The notes below the pieces were generated by a model, which saw only the letters and a list, made by a program, of their open reading frames with translations, did no database searches and was not told the DNA's origin. A DNA stretch of 64,000 nucleotides from Catenaria anguillulae PL171 (lineage: Eukaryota > Blastocladiomycota > Blastocladiomycetes > Blastocladiales > Catenariaceae). Below are positions 11,781-23,173 of this stretch, piece after piece. The stretch spans positions 1 through 64,000 of the forward strand of contig MCFL01000056.1 in NCBI GenBank assembly GCA_002102555.1, in the 5' to 3' direction. The position numbers were made by a program, and so were the translations under genes. The stretch's first letter is position 1. Each line of letters begins with the position of its first letter.

Positions 11781-13078
11781 TCAAAGTTGGCCGCAATCCA
11801 CAATCTCGGCCTTTTGACTCGGTTTGCCCGTCTCTGATCCAACCTTTTCGATTCGCCGGGCAACGTCCATGCCGGCAACAACGTGCCCAAAGACTACATG
11901 CTTGCCGTCCAACCATGGAGTGGCAGCCTGGAAAGCAAGTGCAAAGAGGCGAGTATTCAGTTGGATCCTGCATCGAAAACAGACATGAATCAAGGAGAGA
12001 GGGACGGACCATGCAAATGAAGAATTGGGAGCCGTTACTGTTCTTTCCTGAATTTGCCATGCTCAACTGTCCAGGGCCAGTGTGCTTGAGCTCGAACGAT
12101 TCGTCGTTGAACTGCTTGCCGTAAATTGACTTGCCCCCTGTGCCGTTATTCCTTTCGTAATCACCGCCCTGCAGGCAAAAGCCGGGAATCTGTGCATACG
12201 CCAAGGGAAGCAAGATGAGCTCGAAGCACAAGCAATCACACTGAGTGGCAGAAAGCAACGAACCACACGATGAAACTGCGACCCGCGATACCCAAATCCT
12301 TTCTCGTGAGTGCACCTGAGAAGAAAACACCGCCCATATGTTAATCAGTGGCATATTCGGAAAGGGAACAAGGACAAACAGGACGCACAATTGCCGAAAG
12401 TTCTCGGCAGTGATAGGAACCACATCGGCGCGCAGCTCAAAAACGATCCGACCAGCAGGCACGTCGCCAATCGAGACTTGGAACCAAACACGAGGGTTGC
12501 TGGATGAGACGGGTTTGGGCAGTTTGGCAGCCGCGGAGCTCGCCGCTGGCTGTGATTGCAGAGGTCCGGCAACGCTGTCGTCCGTAGGGATGGCGGCTTG
12601 GTCCCACACTGAAGATAACCATGTTCCACATGGCATTAGGTGGCCAGTGAGAAGAGCACATGTCACCGAACAGGAGAAAGGTAATCCAACGTGAACATAC
12701 CAGCTTTTGTTTGAATGCGCTGGCCAGAAGCACTCATTGCAGCAGCATTGGCCAGGTTGACCTTGATGGTTCGACCAGAGATTTCCGACAAGTGCAGATT
12801 GTCGATGGCGGCCAATGCATCCTCGGGGTCTTCGAATGTGACAAAGGCAAACCCGCGGTTGCATTGGGCAATTGGATCGAAGGGCACATCGACGTTGACA
12901 ATGTCGCCAAAGGCGATGAAAAGGTTCTCGAGCATGTGCCGGTTGACCTCGGGCGCCAGTCCGCCTGTGTAAGCAGGATTTACGTGGTGATTTGTTGTGA
13001 AACGACAGCCCGGATGTGCCAAATGGTTAAGAGGAGCACCTTACCGACGTAAATGGTGTTTTTTGCTGATGTTGCCAT
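11781..13078 (-). CDS. PPIE: peptidyl-prolyl isomerase E: RRM plus cyclophilin
   Basis: Nuclear cyclophilin E (Cyp33 type), a spliceosome-associated prolyl isomerase with an RNA-binding domain. The RRM comes first: NTIYVGGLAPEV, then the RNP1-like [12 protein letters not shown] and [12 protein letters not shown]. After a short variable linker comes the cyclophilin domain: [35 protein letters not shown], then the [22 protein letters not shown] block, [27 protein letters not shown] and the [18 protein letters not shown] tail. The FQ.GGD and F-F motifs of the active site are present. Several short introns interrupt the gene; the first (GTAAGG) follows the glycine of the first RRM strand. The start at 13078 gives [13 protein letters not shown], the usual N-terminus. 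Confidence 0.92.
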
Positions 13079-13349
13079 GATGTTGAGTAGGTGTGAGGGG
13101 GGCTATTTCATTGACTTTGGATATACATTGAGATGATTCGATCTTTTCCATGAGACAAGTTGCATTGGGCCTTGCCTATGACCAAAGATCTTGATGTGCT
13201 CATTTGTTAATTTCATGTAGTACAATGATCGACGGCCTGGAACAATGGAACCCAAAGCGAGCAGTTCTTGACAAGAGGAATATGTACATTGACTCCAATA
13301 CATGCACACTTGACTGAAAGAGGGAGTGACATATACATCGGTGCTCCTT

Positions 13350-16300
13350 TCATAACAGGAAGCCGCTACACAACCCAATTAGTATATCCTTCTTCAGCGG
13401 CTTGGTCACAAACTCGTTGAACCCCGCCTCCATGCACGCTTCGCGCTCCTCTGGCAGCGCATTGGCCGTCACGGCCACGATTGGGAGTGCGTCCTTTGAA
13501 AAGCCGGCGTCGCGCAGTGTCTTCATGGCGTCCATACCACTGTGATCGCAAGACACAGTTCAGCGGCAGGTGAGTGCAACGTCGGGAGGCGACCTACATA
13601 CTCGAAGTGCGCACGAAAGGCGTACCTCATGTTGGGCATCACCAAATCCATCAAAATCAAATCCACCTTGGGCTTGGACTCGTCATTCATACGCTTGACA
13701 CACTCGAGCCCGTCCATGGCTGTGTCTGCCTCGTACCCGAGCGTCTTGACAAGCTTGCAAGTGACGCGAAGCACTAGCGCGTTGTCTTCCACAACCAGGA
13801 TGCGTTTGAGTGCAGTGTCCTGGTGTGGTGGAATGGTGCCAGAAAAAGGGGACGCTGCGTGCGGCACATCTGGCAGTGAGCGATTGGCCACAATCGATGC
13901 ACGGTCAAGCTGGGCAAGCGAAGGCAGGCGCGGCGGCGATTCAAGCAAGGGATTGAGATCCAGCGTGGCGGGTGATAGAAGGTTGTCGGTCGGTACGCTA
14001 ACCACTGGATCGAGTGAGGCAGGTTGGTCTGGTGGTGATTCAGGCAGCAGCGGGGAGAAGTGTGTTTGAGCTTCTTGTTGCACCCGCTCGGACGAGGTTC
14101 TATGCGGCCCCGCCGGCGGCGCTGCAAAGGGCGAATCTGGCACTGCAGGGATCTCTGGAAGGTCAGCGGTGATTGCATGCGACCCGACAAGGGTTTGGAA
14201 AGTGCCTGCGTCCGCTGATGGTGGTGCTTCGATGGTAAGACAACAGCTGGACGAGAATCGCGTTGGAGACGTGGGAACGTGAAGATGCTGGTTGCTGTTT
14301 GAGATTGGACTTGGTTGTCTGTTGCGCGTAGCAGCAGCTGTGGCCAACGTTCGGCGGGAATGCATACGGTCCAATAACGGGGCTCGGATCGATGGGGCAG
14401 GTGTGCCAATCTGATGACGCAAAGGAGCATTAGGTGACAGACTTGGTGGAGACTGCAGGCACAGCGACAGGATTGGGGATGCGCATCGTGACTCGGAAGG
14501 TGTGGGTGGAGTGTAGCATGGCTTTTGTGCCTGAATGGCCATGGCCGCGACTTCGCTTTCGGACTCGAGTGCAAGTCGGTTTGGCGACAGCGGACTCGGG
14601 TAAATGGGTTGAGGTGAAACCACGGCCCGCGAAGGAGATGAAGGAATGGCGTCGACTGTCGGTGCTGGCGGGTTCGCGATGCCAGGAACAATTGAAACCA
14701 CCTCTTCTCGAAGAGCTGCTTGTTCTTGAGCACGTTCCCGTAGTTGGGCAGTGTGCTTTGCTGACGCTGGTACAATGTAGGGGCCACTGAAAGCCCGCAC
14801 TCGTCCGAGGGGAATGGTCATGTCGAAACCACCATAGGTTGGAGTGTACTGCACACGCCATAAAGAATTGTTTGGACCGAGAGCCGCCGAAATGGCATTC
14901 ATTGCAAGAAAGATGGCAGCGTGAGTAAGCGAGTCGACATGCTCAGGCGCATCGGCTTGCTCGGACGTCCAAGGCGTGGACTGCGATCTAACACTTGGCG
15001 TGGTCCTGGTCCCTGTCTTGGCAGATGTGACAAATTGCAGGGAACGTTGAGGCGGAATCCACATTTCCCCTCGACAGTACAGTCGAATGTCCCGATTGTG
15101 CTGGTCCACGAGCAGTTCCAAAACAGCTTGACCCTGAGGCTGCGTTGCATGAGCAATAACGTAAGCGACCTTGGCCAGGATATCCTTTACGAGTCTTGTT
15201 GGACCTTGTAAAAACATCTCTGGCTCTATCCAGCGCTCAACTGAAATGTCCCACAAACTGAGCTGAGGTTGGACCGATGCGAGTGCAGCGTTTGCAATAC
15301 CGAGAAGTTGCGTGGCCGGGGCCCCTTGCCGCGGGCCAGCTTGTCTCACGTCGAGTAATCCACCGTGGACGGATGGGACCGTGCTTGTCCATGTCGAGTC
15401 CGCAAACAACTCGACCAGGTAACCCAAAATGTCTGCAACCAAGCCTGTTGTATAATGAATGCGTTTCGCAGCCACAAGCTCGGTGTCGTCTGCCGGCGTC
15501 CCAAAGGTGAGGGTTGCTTGAGGATCCTCAATGAGGCTGTTGATGACGTAGATTGGGTTTCGAAGCTCGTGGGAAATGAGAAGCAGGAGCTGAGACTTGG
15601 CGACACTTGCGGCCTTTGCCGAGTCCTTGGCGGCTTGCAGCGATTTCAATGCCTGAATCCGCTCCGTCAAATCGTGCAGCAAGAGCACTTGGCTGACTTG
15701 TCCGCGCTTGTCACCCGTCAGTTGCGACACCGTTGCTTCGGCAACGAATGGTGCCTCTGGACGGCCCACCATGCCAATTTCATACGATCCGGGTGGTAAT
15801 GGTCCAAACGCAACTGTGTCACCGCTGTCGGTTGTCTCTTCGCCACCGTGTGCTACTGAAGAGCTTGCGGGTATACACCCTGCTGGCAAGAGCGACGAAA
15901 TGTGCAATGGCGACGTGCTCGATCCGTGAATACCGAGCCGGGCCAGCGCCTCCTTGTTCGATCCGACAAGATACCCAAACGCATCCAGGGCAATCAGCGG
16001 ATCGCGCACCGTCGACACAATGGCCCGTGAATACATGCGCAGCGATGCGACCAACCCCTCACGGTGCTTGACTTGTCGGGCAACTCCATGTGCCGTGAGG
16101 AACCGAACCACGGCTCGACGAGCGATCTCGGCTGACACGGTGACAACGCCAATGAGCAAGAAGAGCAAGACCCACGACCATGGTGTACGGTACATGCTGC
16201 GCATGTGCGCCGTTGCCGTGCAAGTGAGTGTCCATTGGCGATCCACCACGTCAAAAGTTGCCACAGATCGGTCCGTGGGAAGCAGTGAACTGCCGGGCGA

Positions 16301-17578
16301 CGATGAAAAGTACTCGGACGTGGTTCGATTATCGACGAGACGGACTGCCATCCCGTTGACACGTTCGGATGACAGAGTGCGGCCAATGGCACGGAGCGAG
16401 TCGATCATGAAAGACATGACCCAGTGAGGAAAGTTAGGGACAGCCACGCCTTGCACCCCCTTCATGATCCAGAATCGAATGTTGGGTGGCATAATAGTTT
16501 TCGATCCTGGCTCGGCCAAAGATAATGATGGGCGACCGGTTCCCAACGTGCGACGAATAGTGGATGCGTATTCGCTGGCGTGGAAGAGATTCAGGCCGAT
16601 TGGGTTCAAAAAGCCCGCTCGGAGAGGCGGGAATGGCAATCTGTGCACAGCAGTTGGCGGGAAAGTGAGATGCAGGCGATGCAGAAATGAGCCAAAAATC
16701 AGCGCACCGCAAGGCAATCGGAGCAACAGGCCCAAGTCGTGTGAAGGTATCGTTGCCATCCTGAAAGCGGACATTGCTGAACTGAGTGACAAAAGTGGGC
16801 AATTGCTCGCGTGCAAAGACCGGGATGATGGAAATGCCATCGCTCGTGGTTGAGTGATCTTGCGCCAAGGATGTGAATCGGGTGATGGTTGCTTCCGTCA
16901 CGTTGGAGATGGTTGCGAAATAGCCGGCCAAGTCGTCCGCATAAGTGACGAGGTTGGTTGAGATATCCAGCGACAGCAAATTTCCGAGCGAAGTGCACGA
17001 GCGATGCAATTCCGTGGTGTAGTACGATTTGTGGACCCGTTGGAACCAAAAGAAAAGGATGAGTGCGACGGCTAGTAATAGTATGATAGAAGGGGATGGT
17101 CAAGCGGTCCATGTGTCTGTCAATAAAACGCCTGAGGGTAGAATTGTTTCAGATGCTTGACATGGTACCTACAAAGCCCAATGAAGAAGAATGCAAGCGA
17201 CGCAACGACCGCCCCGATTTGTTGTCGACGCTCCCACACTCGCACAAGCCATGAGCTTTGGAACTTGTCCAGCTGTCCCTCCGAAAGCTGATCTGCTACT
17301 CGAAACGACGATGTTGCCGATATGTGAATCGCATGGGAAGGTGGGCCACTTGGTCCAGCGAGACCCGGCTCCCACATCATTGGGCGTGTCTGTGTGAATG
17401 CTTGCTCATGATAAAGGTGTGCCAACGGCGAATACAACGGACGGTCCATTGAGGCACGGGCTGCTTCCGTTTCTGCATGATCGGTTCGTGCTCGACCGGC
17501 GGACAGCCTTTGGTGGACGTGAGAAGAGACCATGGGAAACACTGAATGCGAGTGGGGACGTATGATAGACTGGGACAT
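13350..17578 (-). CDS. CHASE-type hybrid histidine kinase, copy 1
   Basis: A sensor kinase with this order: cytoplasmic N-terminus, membrane segment (QQIGAVVASLAFFFIGLCR), a second helix (LLLAVALILFFWF), an extracellular CHASE-like domain (NLVTYADDLAGYF ... NPIGLNLFHASEYASTIRRTLGTGRPSL), a third helix (WVLLFLLIGVVTVSAEIARR) and a PAS-like domain (IVSTVRDPLIALDAFGYLVGSN). Next come HisKA with the H-box SHELRNP (His codon at 15569-15571), a poorly conserved ATPase domain, a long Pro/Ser linker and a receiver (KRILVVEDNALVLRV; phospho-Asp in LILMDLVMP; Lys in VTKPLKK). CHASE domains bind small ligands such as cytokinins in plants; the ligand here is unknown. N-box, G1 and G2 motifs are not recognisable. 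The receiver intron is 13540-13625. After TKPLKKD the tail differs from copy 2 and ends early (ILIGLCSGFLL). The start at 17578 is tentative. Confidence 0.83.
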
Positions 17579-17839
17579 GTACCCTCTTCCCGCTGAGTGA
17601 TTGCGTCAAGTGCTAAAATACATGAGATGGGGAGCAGAACATGTGCAAAGTCGTCGCCTTTGATGTTGATGATGGCGGCGCTATTGCACGTTGTGAGCAT
17701 TTCATATGTATAACATTGCATTGTTCTCGACGAACGGGGGAAGAGGAAACAGAGTATAGCAAGTGCATAACTACGTATTGAAGATGAAGTACATGTATTT
17801 TGTTTACATTCGCCAAATAGAAATGCCAACCGATCCCAG
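17579..17839. other. intergenic, promoter of kinase copy 1
   Basis: This short gap lies between the start of hybrid kinase copy 1 and the stop of the leucine fusion gene. Both read leftward, so it should hold the kinase promoter and the fusion's 3' untranslated region is immediately to its left. I see no separate gene or repeat. Confidence 0.35.
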
Positions 17840-20800
17840 TCACCACGCGAGCGCCTCAGTGGAACATCCACCACCTGTTCCTACTACTGCTCCCTGCTTG
17901 GCCCCGCATCCACCGGCCCCATTGACCACACCGCTATCCGACTTTTTCAACCCATTGCCACCCGCCCGCTTCATATTCATGTTGATACGGAACAAGCGCT
18001 TGCCATACTTGTTGTACATGTTGGTAATGCCGCCGCCCGAAACCAATCCCTCTTCAAACTCGGACAATTCGAACGGAAACTCGCGGCCATCGACCGTGAC
18101 AACACGGCGGGGCACGTCAATGGATACATCTGCCCCATTTTGTGCGAGCTCGTAAAACTTGTCGTCGCGCACAATGACGCCCAAAAGCGCCATGTTGTAC
18201 TGGTTCCGGCCGTAAATGAATGCAAATCCCTTGGCAATCACGGCACGAATGCCGCAGCCCTTGAGCGCGCGCGGGGCCTCCTCGCGCGACGAGCCCGAGC
18301 CAAACCCGTGGCCGGCCACCACAATCGTGTGCCCGTTGGCGGCCCGCTCGCGGAATTCCGGGCGGAAGTATTGGAAACAGTGCGTGCCAAGGTCCTCGTC
18401 TGAAACGCCAGGCATGAATTGAGCGGGAATGATTTGATCCGTATCGACGTGGTCGCCAACAGCTTGCACCTTGCCTGAAATCACCTCGTTCAAGGGTGAC
18501 GGCGGCCGCTCGTCGGGACTGGCGGCAGCTTCTTGCTCGGGGATGACTTGAATAGGAGCGACCACATCCTCGGCAGAGAGCAAATCGGCCCGAGGCTCGA
18601 TGATGGTAAACGGCGCGACCGCGGGCGTCATTTCGGGCGTGACTTCCATGACGGCACACATGCGCTGGAACTCGGCCTGGTCAATGGCATCCAAGAGCGC
18701 TTGCGGGTTGGTAATCTTCATGTCAAACGACGACGCGGCCACCGTGGCGGCACTGGCCAAGTTGCCAATGGATCCGGGACCCATGCGGTTCTTGAAGTTG
18801 CGGTTCTGCGAACTCAGCCACACCTCGCCGTCGCCGGCAACGTCGGCAGCGACACCAAGGCAGTACGAGCAGCCGGGCACACCAACCGTGAATCCAGCGC
18901 GCTCGTATACCTCAATGAGCCCGAGACGGCGCAGCTTATTGACGATCGGGACGGATCCAGGCGTGACCTTGCGATGACCAGAGACAGTGGGAACCAATCC
19001 CTGCGCGAGACCAGCACGCAACACCAACCCAGCAAGAATCAAATCCTCCTCGGCTGTAGTGCACGCGCCAATGAAGACACCATCCAAGTTCTTGCCCGCG
19101 ACCTCATCGACGTGCACGACATTGTCAGGCGACGGGTACAGAGCCACAAGTGAATCGACCTTGGCCAAGTCAATCTCATGCACGGCGGCATACTTTGCGC
19201 CCTCGTCGGCCTTGAAGTACTTGCCCTCGTCCTTGTGCGACTTGCGCGCCGCAATGTACGCGGCCGTGACGGCATCGGCCTCAAAGACGCCCGCGATACC
19301 GCCAAACTCGGTCGTCATGTTGGCAATGGCAAACCGCGCATCCACAGACAAGTGCGCAAGGCCCGGGCCCGTGTACTCGACGGCGCGCTCGAACGCGACC
19401 GTGTTACGCTTGAGTTGGCCAAGCACGTACAAGATGGCGTCCTTGCCGCCAATGCCAAACTTTGGCTGCCCGACAAACTTGATGTTGACCACCTCGGGTA
19501 CTCGCAGCCAGGTTTGGCCAGTGACCATGGGCATGGTCACGTCGGCTGCACCGAGGCCCACGGCAAATGCGCCCACGTTTCCCGCCGAACAACTATGCGA
19601 ATCGGCACCAATCACGATTTGACCGGGTTGAGCACGTTGACGGCAGAACTCGGTGTGCAAGATGGTTTGGTTGGGCCCGTGAAAGTCGGTGAGCTGGGCT
19701 TCCTTGGCAAAGTCTTCTGAGGCTTGAATGAGACCGCGGGCTTTCGGGAGGTGATTGATGGACGGGTCAACAGTGTGGTCAATGGCGAGCCAAAAGCGAT
19801 TGCGGTCGTGAATTTTCGGGCGCCCAATCACATCATACGTCTTGTCCATGCCTTTCCAGGTCAATTCCGAAGCACTGTTCAAAACGCAGAGCAGGTTAGA
19901 ATGATGCGGAAAAGAAAAGGAAAAGGTCAACAAGTTGGGCGTGTACGCACATGGTCCAATCGACCTTGACACAAATCATGTCTCCAGGATACACATGACC
20001 CGGACGGACCATTTCGACTGCTGACTCGGTCAAGATCTTTTCACAAATGTTCATTGGCCTGCGCCGGGTCGCCAACATGCTTTGCATTTCGGCCACGATC
20101 GCGTCGCCAACCTCGGCCGTGCTTGCCTTGCCGCCAATGTCTGCCGTGGTGATGCCGGCCTCGATCGTCTTCCTGACCGCCTCCTCAACCAAGTCGGCCT
20201 CCCAGGCCATATCGAGTGAGTACCGGAACATCATGGCCACCGACAAGATGGTCCCAATCGGATTGGCCTTGCCCTGGCCGGCAATATCTGGCGCAGACCC
20301 GTGAATCGGTTCGTACAAGCCGACGGGCGACGGAATGGCCTTGACGGACGCCGACGGCATGAGGCCCAACGAGCCGGGAATAATGCTTGCCTCGTCGGAA
20401 ATGATGTCGCCAAACATGTTTTCCGTCAAAATGATGCCGTTGAACGTTGCGGGCGACTTGACCATGAGCATGGCGGCCGTGTCGACGAGGCACGTCGAAA
20501 AGGGGACTTGCGGGAATTCCGTGGCAAGAATGTGAGTGACAGTGGAACGCCACAGGCGAGATGTGGCGAGAACATTGGCCTTGTCGACGAGGGTGATGCG
20601 CTCGGGCGGCGAGGATTGCATGGCCAAGTTGCCCGCAAGACGCGTGATGCGTGCAATTTCAGAGCGCGTGTACCTCATGGAATCGGTTGCTGTTGTTCGA
20701 ACGAATTGTGATCAGCCATTGAGCAACATGTCCACCCTAGTAGGGAGTAGGAAACAACGCACCGGCAATTTCTCCATCCTGGCCAACCGCCTGCGCTTCG

Positions 20801-21246
20801 GTCCTGTCGCCAAAGTAAATGCCCGAGCACAACTCACGCACGATAGTACATTTGTTGAATCCCTCGAGGGCCGACGACTTGAGAGGCGACTTTTCCTTGC
20901 ACGACTCGGCGGGGAAGTAGACTGGGCGCAAGTTGGCAAACACGTCGAGCTCTTGGCGAAGGGCCAACAGGCCACGTTCGGGGCGAATGTCTTGTGCGAC
21001 CTTGTCCCATTTGGGCCCACCGACGGCGCCGAGCAAGATGGCACGCGTTTTCGGGTCGCGGACCGCAGCAAGAGTGTCGTCGGGCAAGGGTGACCCGGCA
21101 GCATCGATGGCGGCACCACCAACCAGGTGGGTTGCGGTGGTGATGCGCTTGGGGAAGAGGTCGAGAATACGTTGCGCTTGCGACGTGATTTCTGGGCCAA
21201 TGCCGTCGCCGGGAAGGATGAGGACGTGGTTGGGCTCAGCAGACAT
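17840..21246 (-). CDS. 3-isopropylmalate dehydrogenase / isopropylmalate isomerase fusion
   Basis: One gene with three exons (introns 20690-20762 and 19875-19950) joins exactly in frame to 1085 residues. Residues 1 to about 370 are 3-isopropylmalate dehydrogenase (LEU2/LeuB): [55 protein letters not shown] and [15 protein letters not shown]. From residue 374 ([11 protein letters not shown]) an isopropylmalate isomerase (LEU1/LeuCD) follows with almost no linker. Its aconitase-type large domain has [33 protein letters not shown] and [4Fe-4S] ligand cysteines in FIGACTT (about C679) and GCSYCLG (about C743 and C746). A small domain starts near residue 873 ([30 protein letters not shown]). A Gly/Cys-containing tail ends it. 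These are consecutive steps of leucine synthesis, which in common fungi use separate LEU1 and LEU2 genes. There is no stop or promoter-like gap between the parts, and the second intron lies inside the isomerase, so it is one transcript. Confidence 0.93.
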
Positions 21247-21946
21247 GGTGTTTAGTGAGATTGGGGGTATTGATGGTGTGGTAGTGTGCTGGGTAGAGCA
21301 GTCAACTTGAATGTGATGGTGCGTCTTGGCGTTGCGGGTGCGGGCCCGCAATAGCTTTTGAGCAGGCCTGCCTGGTCGATCCAAAGTTGGCTCCCAGTGT
21401 CTCCGCCCAAAGGGCACGCGATCGCCATGTCGCTCCTAAAGTTCCCACCACCAGTCATGTCCGTTTTCACGCCCACGTGGTGCACAACTTCTTCCCTTAT
21501 CAGCAGCAACAATGACTCCCGCTCTCTCCATCATGAGCGTCTGCGCAGGCCATGGAGTGACGTGAGGCCTGAAATAAATCCTCACGCGACCAATTTTCGC
21601 CTTTGACCCGCTTGCGCAGACTCATCGGCACCATTCCGATTGGCCAACCGCTGGGAAAAAAATCTCCGCGTGCTAATTAATTTGCGGCTTTCGACCCCTG
21701 TTTGCAGTCACGCGTCACGTGTATCGTAGAGTACTTTGGATCATCTTCGACGCGTCGCGAGGCATGAAAACGACTTTGGTTGCTTGCTGGGCATGGCGAA
21801 CGGTTTGTCGTGAATCGAGAAAATCCTCTACCGGCGAATCGATCACCAGTCACCCTTATATGTACTTGGATCAGCCCACGCTTGGTCATGGCTCATACTT
21901 GATCCACCACGACTGACAACCACTGCCTCTTTCGTTCTCGCCCACC
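21247..21946. other. divergent promoter region
   Basis: This 700-bp gap separates the leucine fusion (leftward) from a mitochondrial carrier (rightward), so it should drive both. A TGACTC half-site of the Gcn4/AP-1 type lies at 21513-21518. Gcn4-like control of leucine genes is known in other fungi; here it is only a suggestion. An AT-rich segment lies near 21655-21690. No gene is supported. Confidence 0.4.
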
Positions 21947-23106
21947 ATGACCAACGTTCATTCCGCTTCCATCCCCATCTCATCACAGCCATTCACCATG
22001 ATCTCTTCAAACCGCGCCATTCCCACTCCGGCCACCAAAAAGCCCGAACCCACGACGGGACACGCATTCGTTGCAGGCGCCGTCGGCCTGTCGCTCGCCT
22101 ACGCAACCATGCATCCGCTCGACTCGCTCAAGACCATCATTCAAGCAGCCAGCGACCCGTCCTCTTCCGCCGCCGCAAAGTTTAAGGATCGGCCCGCAGG
22201 CTTCAAGCCCATTTGGAACATGCTGTCGCGAGGGTTCACGGCAAGTGTTTTGGGAGCTGCAGCGCAGGTATGTTTATGTTTAAGCATCAAGTGTTCCCAC
22301 GCAGAGCGGTCCTGCCTGATGCTGGCTGACCCTTCAAATCACTGACATGACAACAGGGAGGCCTCCGCTTGTCATCATATGAAACGACAAAAAAGTACCT
22401 TGCGCCGTACGGCGGCGCGGCCCACCCAGTAGCCATGACCACCTTTGCCGCGCTCGTCGGCGACCTTGCCAGCTCGATTGTCAAAGTGCCACGCGAAGTC
22501 GTCACTGCTCGCATGCAAACGGGCTTCTACTCTGGTCCAGGGGCACCCAAAACCGCCATTGAGGTTGTCGGTCGCATTGTCCGCGACGAAGGTCCATTGG
22601 CCCTTTGGCAAGGATTCGGACCCATTATTGCACGCGACGGGCCCTTCATGATTGTCTTGTTTGTGACGTACGAGTCGTTCAAGGCGCGGTACAACAACAA
22701 TGTGCAAGCAACGGCTGCTGCACTTGCAACAAGTGTACGAGTACGTGACGGGCGAGTACCTGCGCCGAGCCATGCACATGCCGGGTCGTCCATGGTGGAG
22801 GTGCCTGTGATTTCAACGTCGCAGTCGACGCTGTTTGGAGGCATTTCGGGCGCCTTGGCTGGGTTTACGACCACGCCCTTGGACGTTTTGCGCACGCGTG
22901 TGTTGACCACGGCGACCGCGGTGCAGCAAGCTCGACCAAAGGGCATTGTGAGTGGGTTGACCGACATTTATCGGCAGGACGGTGGGGTCAAGGCACTTTA
23001 TCGAGGGGCTGTGGCCAGGTCGGCGTGGTGGTTTTGTGTGTGTTCCATCTTCTTTCCAACGTATGAGGCCGTCAAGGAGGCATGTGCGGCAAGGAGCATG
23101 GTATGA
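21947..23106 (+). CDS. mitochondrial carrier family (SLC25) protein
   Basis: An inner-membrane solute carrier of 356 residues in two exons (intron 22268-22356). The three repeats are marked by P-x-D/E-x-x-K/R signatures: HPLDSLKT near 22110, VPREVVTAR near 22490 and TPLDVLRTR near 22880. Gly-rich helix starts (FVAGAVGLSLAYA, LFGGISGALAGF) and the GFGPIIARD and LYRGAVARSAWW matrix segments also fit. An extra N-terminal stretch of about 40 residues is Ser/Thr/Pro-rich. Several features recall the S-adenosylmethionine carrier Pet8/SLC25A26, such as SSYETTKK and VPREVV, but the contact-point residues are not clear enough to name the substrate. Confidence 0.85.
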
Positions 23107-23173
23107 ATGGATGGAGGTAGTGCCTGTCTGGATAGTCCTCATGTGAAATAAACGATTCAGTGCGTAGTGATAG

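Noticed and set aside
17840-21246. Leucine fusion as an artefact of two adjacent genes wrongly joined
   Set aside because: The join is inside one exon with no stop in frame, flanking introns keep phase, and the full model is divisible by three with no correction.
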